From Streptomyces sp. WZ.A104 (GTDB taxonomy: Bacteria; Actinomycetota; Actinomycetes; Streptomycetales; Streptomycetaceae), in contig NZ_NWVL01000027.1 in the NCBI RefSeq assembly GCF_002382885.1, positions 32,954 through 96,953 on the forward strand: a stretch of 64,000 nt of DNA, written 5' to 3'. Position numbers and translations under genes: made by a program. Of this stretch, positions 40,895 through 49,699 are shown in pieces (position 1 is the stretch's first letter; every line of letters starts with the position of its first letter). Under the pieces are notes generated by a model. The model did no database searches. It saw only the letters and a program-made list of their open reading frames with translations, and was not told the DNA's origin.

Positions 40895-43888
40895 ATGACG
40901 ACGGTGCCGGGGCGCAGAAGCAGTACGTTCACCAGGCTGCTGCGGCACGGATTCACCGACCCGTCCGCCGCCGAACGGCTCCTGGAGGTGGACGACCTCG
41001 CCTCCGTACGGTCCGACCCCGTCCTCCTGGAGGCGCTCGGCGCCACCGCCGACCCGGATCTGGCCCTGCGCGGCCTCGTCCGGCTCGTGGAGGCCGAGAC
41101 GGAGGACGGGCGGCAGGTGCTGCTCGACACCCTCGTCACCGCCAAGCCGCTGCGCGACCGGCTCCTCGGGGTCCTCGGGGCGTCCGAGGCGCTCGGGGAC
41201 CACCTGGCCCGGCATCCGGGCGACTGGCGGGCGCTCGTCATGTACGAGGCGGTCGACCTGCATCCGGGGGTCGCCGAGTTCGAGCGCGGGCTCGCCGACG
41301 CCGTCGACCCGGACTCGCTGCGGGTCGCCTACCGCCGGTGCCTGCTGACCCTCGCCGCCCGCGACGTCTGCGGGACCACCGGCCTCGCCCAGACCGCCGC
41401 CGAACTGGCCGACCTCGCCACCGCCACCCTGCGCGCCGCCCTCGCCATCGCCCGGACGTCCGCGCCCGAGGACGCCGCGCGGTGCCGGCTCGCCGTCATC
41501 GCGATGGGCAAGTGCGGGGGCCAGGAGCTGAACTACGTCTCCGACGTCGACGTGATCTTCGTCGGGGAGGCCCGGGACGGGGTCGACGAGACCAGGGCCA
41601 TACAGGCCGCCACCCGGCTGGCCGCCCACATGATGCGGATCTGCTCCGAGAACACCGTCGAGGGCACGATCTGGGAGGTCGACGCCAACCTCCGCCCCGA
41701 GGGTCGCAACGGGCCGCTGGTGCGCACGCTCAGCTCCCACCTCGCCTATTACCAGCGGTGGGCCAAGACCTGGGAGTTCCAGGCGCTGCTGAAAGCGCGT
41801 GCGGTGGCCGGGGACCCCGAGCTGGGCGCGGAGTACGTCGAGGCGGTCTCCCCGCTCGTCTGGCAGGCCGCCGACCGGGAGAACTTCGTCCCCGACGTCC
41901 AGCAGATGCGCCGCCGCGTCGTCGACAACATCCCCGCCGACCGGATCGAGCGTGAGCTGAAGCTGGGGCCCGGAGGGCTGCGGGACGTGGAGTTCGCCGT
42001 CCAGCTCCTCCAGCTGGTGCACGGGCGCAGCGACGGCTCGCTGCGCAGCGGCACCACGCTGGAGGCCCTGCGGGCGCTCGCCGAGGGCGGATACGTGGGG
42101 CGCGCGGACGCCGCCCAGCTGGACGAGGCGTACCGCTTCCTGCGCTCCATGGAGCACCGCATCCAGCTCTACCGGCTGCGCCGCACCCACCTGGTCCCCG
42201 AGGACGAGGCGGACCTGCGGCGGCTCGGGCGGTCGCTCGGGATGCGCACCGATCCGGTCGCCGAACTCAACAAGGCGTGGCGGCGGCACGCCTCCGTCGT
42301 ACGGCGGCTGCACGAGAAGATCTTCTACCGGCCGCTGTTGGACGCCGTCGCCCAGCTGGCCCCCGCCGAGTCCCGGCTCAGCGCGAAGGCCGCCGCGATC
42401 CGGCTGGAGGCGCTGGGGTACGCGGACCCGGCGGCGGCCCTGCGGCATCTGGAGGCCCTGTCCTCCGGGGTGTCCCGCAAGGCGGCGATCCAGCGCACGC
42501 TGCTGCCGGTGCTGCTCGGCTGGTTCGCGGACTCCGCCGACCCGGACGCCGGGCTCCTCGGCTTCCGCAAGGTGTCCGACGCGCTCGGCAAGACCCCGTG
42601 GTACCTGCGGCTGCTGCGCGACGAGGGAGCGGCCGCGGAGAACCTCGCCCGGGTCCTCTCCGCGGGCCGCCTCGCCCCGGACCTGCTGCTGCGGGCCCCG
42701 GAGGCGGTGGCGATCCTCGGCGACCCGGAGGGGCTGCGGCCGCGCACCCGGGACCACCTGGAGCAGGAGGTGGTGGCCGCGGTGGGGCGTGCGGACGGCG
42801 CGGAGGCGGCGATCGCGGTGGTGCGCGGGGTGCGGCGGCGCGAGCTGTTCCGTACGGCGGCCGCCGACCTCATCGGCTCCTACGGCACCGAGGACAGCCC
42901 CGCCGAGCAGGACCACGGGGCCCTCGTGGACCGGGTCGGCTCGGCCGTCACCGACCTCAACGCCGCGACCATCGCGGGCGCCTTGCGGGCCGCCGTACGG
43001 GAGCGGTGGGGCGACACCCTGCCGACCCGGTTCGCCGTCATCGGCATGGGCCGCTTCGGCGGGCACGAGCTGAGCTACGGCTCCGACGCCGACGTGCTCT
43101 TCGTCCACCGGCCGCGCGAGGGGGTCAGCGACGAGGAGGCGAGCCGGGCCGCCAACACGGTCATCTCCGAGATGCGCCGACTGCTCCAGCTGCCCACCGC
43201 CGATCCGCCGCTGCTGATCGACGCCGATCTGCGCCCGGAGGGCAAGACCGGGCCCATGGTGCGCACTCTGAAGTCGTACGAGGCCTACTACCGGCGCTGG
43301 TCCCTCGTGTGGGAGAGCCAGGCGCTGCTGCGGGCCGAACCGATGGCGGGCGACGAGGAGCTGGGCCGCGACTTCATCGAGCTGGTCGACCCGTTGCGGT
43401 ATCCGATGGAGGGCCTCGGCGAGGACGCCGTACGCGAGATCCGCCGGCTCAAGGCGCGCATGGAGTCCGAGCGGATGCCGCGCGGCGCGGACCCCACGCT
43501 CCACGCGAAGCTGGGGCGGGGCGGGCTGAGCGACGTCGAGTGGACCGTGCAGCTGATGCAGATGCAGCACGGGTGGGCGGAGCCGGGCCTGCGGACGACC
43601 GGTACGCGCGAGGCGCTGGCCGCGGCGTGCGCGGCTGGGCTGATTCCGGCCGAGGACGCGCAGACACTGGACGAGGCGTGGGTGCTGGCCACCCGGGTGC
43701 GCAACGCGGTGATGCTGGTGCGGGGACGGCCGGGCGACACGTTCCCGTCGGAGTCGCGGGAGATGACGGCGGTGGGGCGGTACCTGGGGTACGAGCCGGG
43801 GCATGTCGGGGACATGTTGGACGACTACCGGCGGATCACGCGGAGGGCTCGGGCGGTGGTGGAGGAGCGGTTCTACGGGGCGGGGTGA
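40895..43888 (+). CDS. glnE: Bifunctional glutamine synthetase adenylyltransferase/adenylyl-removing enzyme
   Basis: Controls glutamine synthetase I by adding or removing AMP on a Tyr according to nitrogen status. 997 residues; ATG 40895 with AGGAGAG 7 bases upstream. Both nucleotidyltransferase halves are intact: AMGKCGGQELNYVSDVDVIFVG (about 204-225, adenylyl-removing) and GMGRFGGHELSYGSDADVLFVH (about 716-737, adenylyltransferase), each with the D-x-D metal motif. Length fits actinobacterial GlnE. The nearby GlnA2 lacks the adenylylation Tyr, so the substrate must be another GS. The gene is monocistronic and converges on the PAP2 gene. Confidence 0.96.
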   Translation: MTTVPGRRSSTFTRLLRHGFTDPSAAERLLEVDDLASVRSDPVLLEALGATADPDLALRGLVRLVEAETEDGRQVLLDTLVTAKPLRDRLLGVLGASEALGDHLARHPGDWRALVMYEAVDLHPGVAEFERGLADAVDPDSLRVAYRRCLLTLAARDVCGTTGLAQTAAELADLATATLRAALAIARTSAPEDAARCRLAVIAMGKCGGQELNYVSDVDVIFVGEARDGVDETRAIQAATRLAAHMMRICSENTVEGTIWEVDANLRPEGRNGPLVRTLSSHLAYYQRWAKTWEFQALLKARAVAGDPELGAEYVEAVSPLVWQAADRENFVPDVQQMRRRVVDNIPADRIERELKLGPGGLRDVEFAVQLLQLVHGRSDGSLRSGTTLEALRALAEGGYVGRADAAQLDEAYRFLRSMEHRIQLYRLRRTHLVPEDEADLRRLGRSLGMRTDPVAELNKAWRRHASVVRRLHEKIFYRPLLDAVAQLAPAESRLSAKAAAIRLEALGYADPAAALRHLEALSSGVSRKAAIQRTLLPVLLGWFADSADPDAGLLGFRKVSDALGKTPWYLRLLRDEGAAAENLARVLSAGRLAPDLLLRAPEAVAILGDPEGLRPRTRDHLEQEVVAAVGRADGAEAAIAVVRGVRRRELFRTAAADLIGSYGTEDSPAEQDHGALVDRVGSAVTDLNAATIAGALRAAVRERWGDTLPTRFAVIGMGRFGGHELSYGSDADVLFVHRPREGVSDEEASRAANTVISEMRRLLQLPTADPPLLIDADLRPEGKTGPMVRTLKSYEAYYRRWSLVWESQALLRAEPMAGDEELGRDFIELVDPLRYPMEGLGEDAVREIRRLKARMESERMPRGADPTLHAKLGRGGLSDVEWTVQLMQMQHGWAEPGLRTTGTREALAAACAAGLIPAEDAQTLDEAWVLATRVRNAVMLVRGRPGDTFPSESREMTAVGRYLGYEPGHVGDMLDDYRRITRRARAVVEERFYGAG

Positions 43889-43943
43889 GCCTTCGGAACG
43901 ACCGGGGCGCCGCCGAGGCCCCGCTCCTCAAGCGCCGTACGCG

Positions 43944-44939
43944 CTACGGGTGGCGGACCGCCGTCGCCGGGGCGCCCTCGCGGACAGGGGTGTCCGCTGT
44001 GGCCGGGGCGTCCTCGCGGGCCAGCGCGTCCGCCGCCGGGCCCGGTCGTGGCAGCCGGGCCGCGCGCACCCCGGTCAGTCGGCTCTTCCCCGTCGGCACC
44101 CACTTCGGCAGCCGGTGAGGCAGCGATCCGTACCAGGCGCGGGACAGCGCGTAACCGAAGGCCAGACAGGCCATGCCGCCCACCGCGTCCAGCCAGAAGT
44201 GGTTGGCGGTGGCCACGATCACGACGAGGGTGGCCATCGGGTAGAGCAGGCCCAGGATGCGCGCCCAGGGTGCCTTGGCCAGGGCGAAGATCGTCAGCCC
44301 GCACCAGAGCGACCAGCCGATGTGCATCGAGGGCATCGCCGCGTACTGGTTGGACATGTTCTTGAAGTCGCCCGAGGCCATCGAGCCCCAGGTCTCGTGG
44401 ACCAGGACCGTGTCGATGAAGTTCGCCCCGTTCATCAGGCGGGGCGGGGCGAGCGGGTAGAGGTAGTAGCCGAGGAGGGCGACCGCCGTCGTCGAGAAGA
44501 GGACCAGGCGGGTCGCGGCGTACCGGCCGGGGTGGCTGCGGTACAGCCACACGAGCACACCGATGGTCACGATGAAGTGCAGGGTCGCGTAGTAGTAGTT
44601 CATCGACACGATCAGCCATGTCACGGAATTGACCGCGTGATTGACCGTTTCCTCGAAGGCGAGGCCGATGGACTGCTCCGCCGACCAGATCCAGTCGGCG
44701 TTGGCGAGGGCGGCGGCCTTCTGCTCCGGGACGGCGTTGCGCACGAGGGAGTACAGCCAGTAACTCACCGCGATGAGCAGGATCTCGAACCAGAGCCGCG
44801 GACGGCGCGGCGAGCGCAGCGAGCGGAGGCGCGTCAGGGCGCGGTTCCCGCGCCGGGCCTCGGGGGCCGCCTCGTCCACGATGGGTGACGGGCTGGTCGC
44901 CGACCTGCCTTCGTGTGCTGTCACGTGTGTTTCACCCAT
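43944..44939 (-). CDS. PAP2-superfamily membrane phosphatase
   Basis: Membrane phosphatase of about 331 residues; ATG 44939 is the best start, though the ribosome site is weak and upstream starts exist. Six helices follow an Arg-rich cytoplasmic tail. The PAP2 catalytic motifs are visible: AAMPSMHIGWSLW (P-S-x-H) and TANHFWLDAVGG (S/N-H-x-x-x-D). The family acts on lipid pyrophosphates, phosphatidate or inositol-phosphoryl lipids; the subgroup with N-Q-Y-A-A-M-P-S-M-H resembles inositol phosphorylceramide synthase-like PAP2_3. The C-terminal 50 residues are Ala/Pro/Arg-rich and disordered. Substrate unknown. Confidence 0.88.
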   Translation of the reverse strand: MGETHVTAHEGRSATSPSPIVDEAAPEARRGNRALTRLRSLRSPRRPRLWFEILLIAVSYWLYSLVRNAVPEQKAAALANADWIWSAEQSIGLAFEETVNHAVNSVTWLIVSMNYYYATLHFIVTIGVLVWLYRSHPGRYAATRLVLFSTTAVALLGYYLYPLAPPRLMNGANFIDTVLVHETWGSMASGDFKNMSNQYAAMPSMHIGWSLWCGLTIFALAKAPWARILGLLYPMATLVVIVATANHFWLDAVGGMACLAFGYALSRAWYGSLPHRLPKWVPTGKSRLTGVRAARLPRPGPAADALAREDAPATADTPVREGAPATAVRHP

Positions 44940-45015
44940 AGGCACAGAGTCTGCCAGATACGTCCCCCTGCGCTCGATCATCCTCCGGTCGGGTCCGGGA
45001 CGCACGTCCTGCGCC

Positions 45016-46059
45016 TCAAGGATGAGCGTGGGCCCCTGAGGGAAGTCCGGGGCCCGACGCCGTCGAACCGCGAACCACCAGCTCAGGCATGAAGACGAAT
45101 TCGCTGTGCGGGGCGGGGGTCCCGCCGATCTCCTCCAGGAGCGTGCGCACGGCGGCCTGGCCCATCGCCGTCACCGGCTGCCGGATCGTGGTCAGCGGCG
45201 GGTCCGTGAACGCTATGAGGGGTGAGTCGTCGTAGCCGACCACGGAGAGGTCCCGGGGGACCTCCCTGGACAGCCGGCGGGCCGCCCGGATCGCCCCGAG
45301 CGCCATCATGTCGCTCGCGCACACGACGGCCGTGCAGCCGCGCTCCATCAGAGCGGACGCGGCGGCCTGACCGCCCTCCAGTGTGTACAGAGAGTGCTGG
45401 ATCAACTCCTCCACGTCGTCGGGGGCGAGGCCCAGCTGCTCCCGCATCGTGGAGTGAAAGCCCTCGATCTTGCGGAGCACCGGCACGAAGCGCTTGGGTC
45501 CCACCGCGAGTCCGATACGGGTGTGGCCCAGCGCCACCAGGTGCGTCACCGCCAGCCGCATCGCCGCCCGGTCGTCGGGTGAGATGAACGGTGCCTGCAC
45601 CTTGGCGGAGAAACCGTTGACCAGGACGAAGGGGACGCCCTGGCCGCGCAGTTGCTCGTAGCGCTGCATGTCCGCCGAGGTGTCGGCGTGCAGCCCGGAG
45701 ACGAAGATGATGCCGGAAACGCCCCGGTCCACCAGCATTTCGGTGAGCTCGTCCTCGGTGGAACCGCCGGGGGTCTGGGTGGCCAGCACCGGGGTGTAGC
45801 CCTGCCGGGTCAGCGCCTGGCCGATCACCTGCGCCAGCGCCGGGAAGATCGGGTTCTCCAGCTCCGGGGTGATCAGGCCGACCAGTCCCGCGCTGCGCCT
45901 GCGCAGCCGTACGGGGCGTTCGTAGCCGAGGACGTCGAGTGCCGCGAGGACGGATTCGCGGGTGGTCGCGGCGACTCCGGGCTTGCCGTTCAGGACTCGG
46001 CTGACCGTCGCTTCGCTGACCCCCGCCTGAGTTGCGATATCGGCAAGCCGTGCGGTCAT
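45016..46059 (-). CDS. malR: MalR, LacI-family repressor of the maltose operon
   Basis: Repressor of 347 residues starting at ATG 46059 (MTARLADIATQAGVSEATVSRVLNGK-type HTH). The hinge and periplasmic-binding-like effector domain are complete (GLVGLITPELENPIFPALAQ, GIIFVSGLH, VGYDDSPLIAFTDPPLTTIRQP). It is divergent from malE across 345 bases holding CTTGC/GCAAG motifs, the kind bound by MalR of S. coelicolor and Reg1 of S. lividans. Release by maltotriose-like inducer is known for relatives. A very similar LacI protein is encoded at 51424, with nearly the same recognition helix. Confidence 0.95.
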   Translation of the reverse strand: MTARLADIATQAGVSEATVSRVLNGKPGVAATTRESVLAALDVLGYERPVRLRRRSAGLVGLITPELENPIFPALAQVIGQALTRQGYTPVLATQTPGGSTEDELTEMLVDRGVSGIIFVSGLHADTSADMQRYEQLRGQGVPFVLVNGFSAKVQAPFISPDDRAAMRLAVTHLVALGHTRIGLAVGPKRFVPVLRKIEGFHSTMREQLGLAPDDVEELIQHSLYTLEGGQAAASALMERGCTAVVCASDMMALGAIRAARRLSREVPRDLSVVGYDDSPLIAFTDPPLTTIRQPVTAMGQAAVRTLLEEIGGTPAPHSEFVFMPELVVRGSTASGPGLPSGAHAHP

Positions 46060-46404
46060 GGGATGGGACTGTACCGGGCCCGTGTCCGATTGCCCACCGT
46101 GCGCGATGTGCCGCCGGCAGGCCCCAGGGGGCCTCCCCGGCAACATCTTGCAAGGCCTTGCGGTCCTGGGCTGCGCCCTGCGGTCGGATCGTCGCACTGC
46201 GGATACGTCGTGCCTGGCCTGCCCCTGCCAGGGTCGGCGGACCCTCGTCAAGGGGCTTGACGGCAACCTTGCGGACACGCGAATGTAACGATCACCAGCG
46301 CTTGCAGAAATCTTCCGCAAGGTCTTTCGGTGGTCTTTCATCCTTGTTACGTTCACGTCGACCCGGCGCCGCGACGGAGCGGTACGGCAGTTGAAGGAGT
46401 TCAG
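46060..46404. promoter_or_regulatory. malR-malE intergenic control region with MalR-like operators
   Basis: This 345-base region contains GCAAGGCCTTGC, a perfect 12-base palindrome (46150-46161) within CTTGCAAGGCCTTGCGG (46147-46163). It also holds CTTGCGG (46268-46274), and CTTGC (46301-46305) paired with GCAAG (46317-46321). A weak promoter TTTCGG (46325-46330) with TACGTT 17 bases on (46348-46353) sits just beyond the last pair, so bound repressor would cover it. Confidence 0.7.
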
Positions 46405-47673
46405 ATGCGACGTGGCATAACGGCCACCGCCCTGGTCGCGGCCCTGGCGCTCGCGGCGACCGCCTGCGGCGGCGACGGCGAGTCCGGCGGCGGCAAGAGC
46501 TCGGGCGAGCTCTCCGGCACGGTGACCTGGTGGGACACCTCCAGCCCCGGCAGCGAGGACAAGGTCTTCAAGAAGCTGGCCGAAGGCTTCGAGAAGAAGC
46601 ACCCGAAGGTCGACGTCAAGTACGTCAACGTGCCCTTCGGTGAAGCGCAGAACAATTTCAAGAACGCCGCCGAGACGGGCGACGCCCCCGACGTGATCCG
46701 CTCCGAGGTCGCCTGGACGCCGGACTTCGCCAGCCTCAGCTACCTGGCCCCGCTGGACGGCACCCCCGCCCTGAAGAACCAGGACGACTTCCTGGACCAG
46801 GCCGTCGCGTCCACCAAGTACGAGGGCAAGACCTACGCCGTCCCGCAGGTCATCGACTCCATGGGCATCTTCTACAACAAGAAGCTGCTGGAGAAGGCGG
46901 GCGTCGAGGCCCCGGCCAACCTGGACGAGCTGAAGAGCGCCGCCAAGAAGATCAAGGAGAAGACCGGCAAGACCGGCCTCTACCTGCGCGGCGACGACCC
47001 GTACTTCTTCCTCTCCTTCCTCTACGGCGAGGGCGGCGACCTGGTCGACGCCGGGTCCAGGACCGTCACCGTGGACAAGCCCGAGGGTGTCAAGGCCTTC
47101 AAGGCGGTCAAGGAACTGGTCGACGACGGCACCGCGAAGACGGACGCCTCGGACGGCTGGGAGAACATGATGCAGTCGTTCAAGAACGGCGACGTCGCGA
47201 TGATGATCAACGGCCCCTGGGCCGTCGCCGACACCCTGACCGGCGAGGAGTTCACGGACAAGGACAACCTGGGCATCGCCCCGGTCCCGGCCGGCTCCGC
47301 CGCCCAGGGCGCCCCGCAGGGCGGCCACAACCTCGCCGTCTACTCGGCCTCCAAGAACCTCGACGCCTCCTATGCCTTCGTCGAGTACATGACGTCCGTG
47401 GAAGCCCAGGCCACCGCCGCCGGTGAGCTGAACCTGCTGCCGACGCGCCACTCCGCGTACGCCAAGAAGCAGGCCGTCAACAGCGAGATCGTCGGCTTCT
47501 TCAAGCCGATCGTCGAGACCGCCGTCGAGCGCCCCTGGATTCCCGAGGGCGGCAGCCTCTTCGAGCCGCTCCGCGTCGAGTACACCAAGGTCCTCACCGG
47601 CCAGACGACGCCGGAGAAGGCCGCCAAGGCCACCGGCGACGCGTACCGCAAGCTCCTGAAGGACTGGAAGTAA
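46405..47673 (+). CDS. malE: Maltodextrin-binding lipoprotein
   Basis: Extracellular solute-binding lipoprotein of 422 residues that captures maltose/maltodextrin for the MalFG importer. ATG 46405 has GAAGGAG 5-6 bases upstream. The signal peptide ends in lipobox ATAC (residue about 20). Family landmarks: LSGTVTWWDTSSPGSEDKVF, FEKKHPKVDVKYVNVPFGEAQ, the hinge AVPQVIDSMGIFYNK and VAMMINGPWAVADT. A 20-base gap separates it from malF. The operon is controlled by the MalR sites upstream. No msiK-type ATPase gene is present; in streptomycetes one shared ATPase serves several importers from another locus. Confidence 0.95.
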   Translation: MRRGITATALVAALALAATACGGDGESGGGKSSGELSGTVTWWDTSSPGSEDKVFKKLAEGFEKKHPKVDVKYVNVPFGEAQNNFKNAAETGDAPDVIRSEVAWTPDFASLSYLAPLDGTPALKNQDDFLDQAVASTKYEGKTYAVPQVIDSMGIFYNKKLLEKAGVEAPANLDELKSAAKKIKEKTGKTGLYLRGDDPYFFLSFLYGEGGDLVDAGSRTVTVDKPEGVKAFKAVKELVDDGTAKTDASDGWENMMQSFKNGDVAMMINGPWAVADTLTGEEFTDKDNLGIAPVPAGSAAQGAPQGGHNLAVYSASKNLDASYAFVEYMTSVEAQATAAGELNLLPTRHSAYAKKQAVNSEIVGFFKPIVETAVERPWIPEGGSLFEPLRVEYTKVLTGQTTPEKAAKATGDAYRKLLKDWK

Positions 47674-47692
47674 CAGGAAGGTTGGCCGACTG

Positions 47693-48712
47693 ATGGCTGT
47701 CCACACCAGCCGGTCGGTGGTGAAGGCCGCGGGCGGGAACACCGCCCGCGGCCGGAGCCGCGGTACTGGCACCCCACCACCGAAGCCCGGCCGTTTCCGG
47801 CGGGCCCTGTCGGTCCACTGGTACGCCTGGGCCATGGTCGCCCCGGTCGTCATCGTGATCGGCGTGATCATCGGCTACCCGCTGGTCCGCGGCATCTACC
47901 TGTCGATGACCGATGCCACCGAGCGCAATGTCGCCCGCTCCATCGGCGTCAACGAAGTGCCCGCCACCTACGAGTTCGTCGGCTTGGACAACTACGTCGA
48001 CGCGCTGTCCGGCTCGCAGTTCCTCGGTACGCTCGGCTGGACACTGGTGTGGACGGTCTCCTGCGTGAGCATCACGTTCGTGCTCGGCATGGGCCTCGCC
48101 AACATCCTCAACCGCCGCATCGTCGGGCGCTCCGCCTACCGCATGGCGCTCATCCTGCCCTGGGCCATCCCCGGCTTCGTCTCGGTGTTCGCCTGGCGCT
48201 TCCTCTACAACGAGGACCGCGGGATGCTCAACCAGATCCTCGGCGGGGCCGGGATCGACGGCATCCCGTGGCTGAACGACCCCACCTGGGCGAAGTTCTC
48301 CGTGATCGCCGTCAACGTGTGGCTCGGCATCCCGTTCATGATGGTCGCCCTCCTCGGCGGCCTCCAGTCCATCCCCTCCGAGCAGTACGAGGCGGCCGAG
48401 ATGGACGGCGCGACCGCCTGGCAGCGCTTCCGCCACATCACACTGCCCGGACTGCGCCCGGTCTCCACCACGGTGATCCTGCTCTCCACCATCTGGACCT
48501 TCAACATGTTCCCGGTGATCTTCCTGCTGACCCGCGGCGGACCCGGTGAGGCGACCCAGATCCTGGTGACCCAGGCGTACAAGTTCTCCTTCGAGATCAG
48601 CCCGCGCGACTACGCCCAGTCCTCCACGTGGGGCGTGCTGATCCTCGTCCTGCTGATGATCTTCGCCGTGATCTACCGGCGAGTCCTGCGCACCCAGGGA
48701 GACAACTGGTGA
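47693..48712 (+). CDS. malF: Maltodextrin ABC importer permease MalF
   Basis: Membrane permease of 339 residues. ATG 47693, preceded by AGGAAGG. A basic cytoplasmic tail of about 40 residues is followed by eight or fewer hydrophobic helices. The EAA loop that meets the ATPase reads EQYEAAEMDGATAWQRFRHITLPGL around residues 229-253, matching the E-A-A-x-x-D-G consensus. It forms the heterodimeric channel with MalG and receives sugar from MalE. Stop and malG start overlap (GTGA). Confidence 0.95.
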   Translation: MAVHTSRSVVKAAGGNTARGRSRGTGTPPPKPGRFRRALSVHWYAWAMVAPVVIVIGVIIGYPLVRGIYLSMTDATERNVARSIGVNEVPATYEFVGLDNYVDALSGSQFLGTLGWTLVWTVSCVSITFVLGMGLANILNRRIVGRSAYRMALILPWAIPGFVSVFAWRFLYNEDRGMLNQILGGAGIDGIPWLNDPTWAKFSVIAVNVWLGIPFMMVALLGGLQSIPSEQYEAAEMDGATAWQRFRHITLPGLRPVSTTVILLSTIWTFNMFPVIFLLTRGGPGEATQILVTQAYKFSFEISPRDYAQSSTWGVLILVLLMIFAVIYRRVLRTQGDNW

Positions 48713-49587
48713 GCACCGCTACCGACACCTCCGCGCGCCACGCCGTGCCCAAGGTCCGGCTCCGCGGCGAGCGTTCGGCCCTCGCCTCGGTCGGGCTGCA
48801 CCTCACCCTGATCGTCGCCTCGGTGATCGCGGTCTTCCCGGTGCTGTGGGTCCTGCTGACCTCGCTCAAGCCCGCCAAGTACGCGACCACCACGGACTTC
48901 TTCCGCGAGACGACGTTCGTCAACTACACGAACCTGATCCGCGACACCGAGTTCCTCAACTGGTTCGCCAACTCCGTGATCGTCGCCGGGCTCTCCACCG
49001 CGATCGGCGTCTTCGTCTCCGCCACCACCGGCTACGCGGTCAGCCGCTTCCGCTTCCCCGGCAAGCGCGGGCTGATGTGGACGCTGCTGATCACCCAGAT
49101 GTTCCCGGTCGCCGTCCTCATCGTGCCGATCTACACGATCATGTCGAAGCTCGGACTGCTCAACCAGCCCGCCGGGCTCGTCATCACCTACCTCACCATC
49201 GCGGTGCCGTTCTGCTCCTGGATGATGAAGGGCTTCTTCGACACCATCCCGCGCGAGATCGACGAGTCGGGCGAGGTCGACGGCCTCACCCCGTTCGGCA
49301 CCTTCTGGCGGCTCGTCCTGCCGCTGGCCAAGCCGGGCCTCGCGGTCACCGCGTTCTACTGCTTCATCACCGCCTGGGGCGAGGTGGCCTACGCCTCCGC
49401 GTTCCTGGTCGGCGACGAGAACCTCACGCTGGCCGGCGGACTCCAGAAGTTCGTCAACCAGTACGGAGCCCAGTGGGGCCCGATGACCGCGGCCTCCGTC
49501 CTCATCGCCGTCCCGGCCGCCCTGGTCTTCCTGTTCGCGCAGAAGCACCTGGTCACCGGCGTGTCCGCCGGAGCCGTCAAGGGCTGA
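48709..49587 (+). CDS. malG: Maltodextrin ABC importer permease MalG
   Basis: Second permease subunit, 292 residues. GTG 48709 overlaps the malF stop by 4 bases, so the two are co-translated. Six helices; the EAA loop is EIDESGEVDGLTPFGTFWRLVLPLAKPG around residues 184-211. The first periplasmic segment and VYTIMSKLGLLNQPAGLVI-type helix fit MalG. It is followed after 112 bases by aglA, likely in the same transcript. No operator-like CTTGC motif is seen in that gap. Confidence 0.95.
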   Translation: MSTATDTSARHAVPKVRLRGERSALASVGLHLTLIVASVIAVFPVLWVLLTSLKPAKYATTTDFFRETTFVNYTNLIRDTEFLNWFANSVIVAGLSTAIGVFVSATTGYAVSRFRFPGKRGLMWTLLITQMFPVAVLIVPIYTIMSKLGLLNQPAGLVITYLTIAVPFCSWMMKGFFDTIPREIDESGEVDGLTPFGTFWRLVLPLAKPGLAVTAFYCFITAWGEVAYASAFLVGDENLTLAGGLQKFVNQYGAQWGPMTAASVLIAVPAALVFLFAQKHLVTGVSAGAVKG

Positions 49588-49699
49588 GGAACCTCCTGGA
49601 CGCCAGTACCCGCACGCACCACCGCACCCGTCACGGCGGCGTGGGAACCCCGACCCGGTCACCCTGCGCCGCCCCCCACCCCGACACCCCAGGGACGAC

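Noticed and set aside
40859..43804. A 981-codon minus-strand frame opposite glnE
   Set aside because: GlnE motifs are intact in the + frame; the antisense product is Arg/Gln/His-rich and unlike any protein family.
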